Shown piece by piece: positions 22,866 to 23,553 of a stretch of 23,553 nt of DNA. Position 1 is the first letter of the stretch. The number at the start of each line of letters is the position of its first letter. This DNA comes from a virus. A model generated the notes under the pieces. The model had not been told where the DNA came from, ran no database searches, and worked only from the letters and a program-made list of their open reading frames with translations. Location of the stretch: the IMG/VR virus record IMGVR_UViG_3300026263_000018, positions 1-23,553 of that record; one strand, written 5' to 3'. The position numbers and the translations under genes were made by a program.

Positions 22866-22875
22866 CCTATATAAG
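22866..22875 (-). promoter_or_regulatory. TATA promoter of the 100-aa DUF4258-like gene
   Basis: CTTATATAGG inside CTCCTTATATAGGAG, an almost perfect palindrome, 26 bases before the ATG at 22844. Confidence 0.6.
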
Positions 22876-22925
22876 GAGTTTGTTAAAAATCATCAGATTT
22901 AGCCGCTTAACGGCATTTCCACCCC

Positions 22926-22952
22926 GCCCCGAATGGGGCAGGGTTCGCCCTG
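22926..22952 (-). terminator. Double hairpin after the 44-aa gene
   Basis: Two back-to-back perfect stems: GCCCC-GAAT-GGGGC (22926-22939) and CAGGG-TTCG-CCCTG (22939-22952, plus reading). They follow the stop at 22966 by 13 bases and precede the next promoter. This is likely an RNA 3'-end or processing structure; there is no T-run. Confidence 0.45.
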
Positions 22953-22965
22953 TTGTAGGTGGTAA

Positions 22966-23100
22966 TTATTCAAGGCCGGAGATGTCTTGGCCGTTTTCTT
23001 TCATATTTTGGATTGCTTCGGCTCGGCTCATACCAAACCGACCCATTAAAAATCCGACTAAAATTTCTCCGCTTATTGCTACTTCTCTAAAATTGCTCAT
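22966..23100 (-). CDS. Small unknown protein (44 aa)
   Basis: The frame MSNFREVAISGEILVGFLMG continues as RFGMSRAEAIQNMKENG and ends ISGLE. It looks like a compact helical domain. The box GGTTAATAAA (23121-23130, plus reading) is 25 bases from the ATG at 23100, matching other leaderless promoters here, which supports a real gene. A stable double hairpin follows its stop. Confidence 0.6.
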   Translation of the reverse strand: MSNFREVAISGEILVGFLMGRFGMSRAEAIQNMKENGQDISGLE

Positions 23101-23120
23101 ATTATATCCTAAAGGCCGTC

Positions 23121-23130
23121 GGTTAATAAA
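23121..23130 (-). promoter_or_regulatory. Promoter of the 44-aa gene
   Basis: TTTATTAACC on the minus strand, 25 bases before the ATG at 23100. Confidence 0.5.
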
Positions 23131-23148
23131 GGTTTGCTTGACCGATAT

Positions 23149-23161
23149 GTTTATATGCTTA
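23149..23161 (+). promoter_or_regulatory. Plus-strand TATA promoter of the membrane microprotein
   Basis: GTTTATATGCTTA, a 13-base block also found intact at 22375-22387 in the repeated intergenic element; it starts 27-30 bases before the ATG at 23179. Confidence 0.55.
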
Positions 23162-23178
23162 CACGCATACGGACATAC

Positions 23179-23295
23179 ATGAGCAGAGAAGAGTTCAACC
23201 CCGACGCTGACAAAGTGGCCGACATTGGAGGCGCAATTTTGACCGGAATTTTAATGGCCGGAATTATTTTAATTTCACCATATTTGGCTTTTTGA
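23179..23295 (+). CDS. Plus-strand membrane microprotein (38 aa)
   Basis: This is the only well-supported plus-strand gene. MSREEFNPDADKVADIGG is followed by one membrane helix (AILTGILMAGIILISPYLAF) that runs to the C-terminus. The ATG at 23179 is 27 bases from the start of TATATGCT (23152), so it is leaderless and divergent from the 44-aa gene. It begins MSR like three minus-strand neighbours. A membrane toxin, superinfection-exclusion or holin-like role is possible but unproved. Confidence 0.6.
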   Translation: MSREEFNPDADKVADIGGAILTGILMAGIILISPYLAF

Positions 23296-23309
23296 AAAAT
23301 TTGGCTTTT

Positions 23310-23376
23310 TGTCAAATTTTGAAAAATTCCAATAAATTTAAAATTCCAGTAAATTTTGAAAAATTCCAATAAATTT
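23310..23376. repeat. AT-rich tandem repeat
   Basis: TTTTGAAAAATTCCAATAAA occurs twice with the related AAATTCCAGTAAA between them, at a period of about 37 bases, just after the plus-strand microprotein. May act as terminator or binding region. Confidence 0.55.
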
Positions 23377-23422
23377 CAGGTGTAAAAAATACACCTGATT
23401 TTTAGGTGTAAAAAATACACCA
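23377..23422. repeat. Two copies of palindrome AGGTGTAAAAAATACACC
   Basis: GGTGTA-AAAAA-TACACC at 23378-23396 and 23404-23422, 26 bases apart, each a 6-7 bp stem. Two identical dyads at a fixed spacing look like operators or iterons; a terminator for the microprotein gene is also possible. Confidence 0.6.
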
Positions 23423-23458
23423 TTTTTATTTTTCAAAAAAACATAATCAGATGGCGTT

Positions 23459-23500
23459 AGTATCGGCTAAACATGATGCAACCTGATAAGTATCGGCTAA
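23459..23500. repeat. Direct repeat AGTATCGGCTAA
   Basis: Perfect 12-base copies at 23459-23470 and 23489-23500 (period 30), flanked by AATCAGAT at 23445 and 23504. May be part of a control region continuing beyond the window. Confidence 0.5.
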
Positions 23501-23553
23501 GTGAATCAGATAGAGCGACAGACGGCTTGCCGCCTATTCGCCCCTTTGTAAGC
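23473..23553 (+). CDS. Possible start of a plus-strand gene (partial)
   Basis: A frame opens with two Met codons (MMQPDKYRLSESDRATDG) and stays open to the end of the window. No clear promoter or Shine-Dalgarno precedes it, and it overlaps one of two repeated AGTATCGGCTAA blocks. It would extend the plus-strand unit at 23179 if real. Confidence 0.25.
   Translation, partial: MMQPDKYRLSESDRATDGLPPIRPFVS

Noticed and set aside
1-23553. tRNA genes, CRISPR arrays, transposase/IS elements, integrase and att sites
   Set aside because: I looked for T-loop/anticodon arrangements, regularly spaced repeats and recombinase motifs and found none I could support. The GGGTTCGCCC at 22941 is a tetraloop hairpin, not a tRNA arm.

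Overview
This window looks like part of the genome of a tailed archaeal virus (Caudoviricetes, HK97-fold capsid lineage) or a closely related provirus. The viral side is shown by a large terminase, a portal, an HK97-gp10-like neck protein and a prohead protease joined to an acidic scaffold. The archaeal side is shown by a small clamp-loader subunit of RFC type, a family B DNA polymerase, and a uniform promoter style: a TATA box (minus-strand consensus TTATATAGG) centred about 25-27 bases before an ATG, giving leaderless first genes, while genes inside operons carry Shine-Dalgarno sites. The AT-rich composition and gene set fit marine archaeal viruses (magrovirus-like or thaumarchaeal-virus-like), but the host cannot be fixed from sequence alone.

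Layout. Nearly everything is on the minus strand, so read right to left. 1-6512 is the packaging and head module: Cys-rich protein, TerL, membrane proteins with overlapping frames, portal, gp10-like protein, a 117-aa unknown, then the prohead protease-scaffold, which runs off the left edge. 6484-8045 holds a small winged-helix regulator and unknowns. 8050-12695 is a MoxR/CobS-like AAA+ ATPase, a tiny coiled-coil protein, a second AAA+ ATPase and a CobT-like protein with an HExxGH motif plus a VWA domain. 12852-17513 is the replication module: PolB, RFC small subunit, MazG-like protein and small partners. 17579-19715 has a SprT-like zinc metalloprotein and small unknowns. 19716-20235 is a 520-base gene-poor stretch with repeats, hairpins and a very AT-rich core, a candidate origin. 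20236-23300 is an accessory region of single-gene units (HExxH metalloprotease, ADP-ribosyltransferase-like protein, zinc-finger protein, small proteins), each with its own promoter, interleaved with a repeated plus-strand element and ending in a plus-strand membrane microprotein.

Several small genes are easy to miss: 48 aa (11357-11211), 58 aa (16334-16158), 46 aa (18719-18579), 44 aa (23100-22966) and the plus-strand 38 aa (23179-23295). The prohead protease is also easily hidden because it is open at the window edge and its antisense strand is an artificial Ser-rich frame.

Most interesting for follow-up: (i) a repeated intergenic unit in the right arm, with a plus-strand TATA box, TTCCAGTGGATG, an A8GCGGCTCA block and an AAAAATCTGAATTTT palindrome, that looks like a family of tiny divergent transcription units; (ii) a perfect H-type pseudoknot (10-bp and 11-bp stems) just after the stop of the CobS-like gene; (iii) the candidate origin; (iv) the CobS/AAA/CobT-like cluster.
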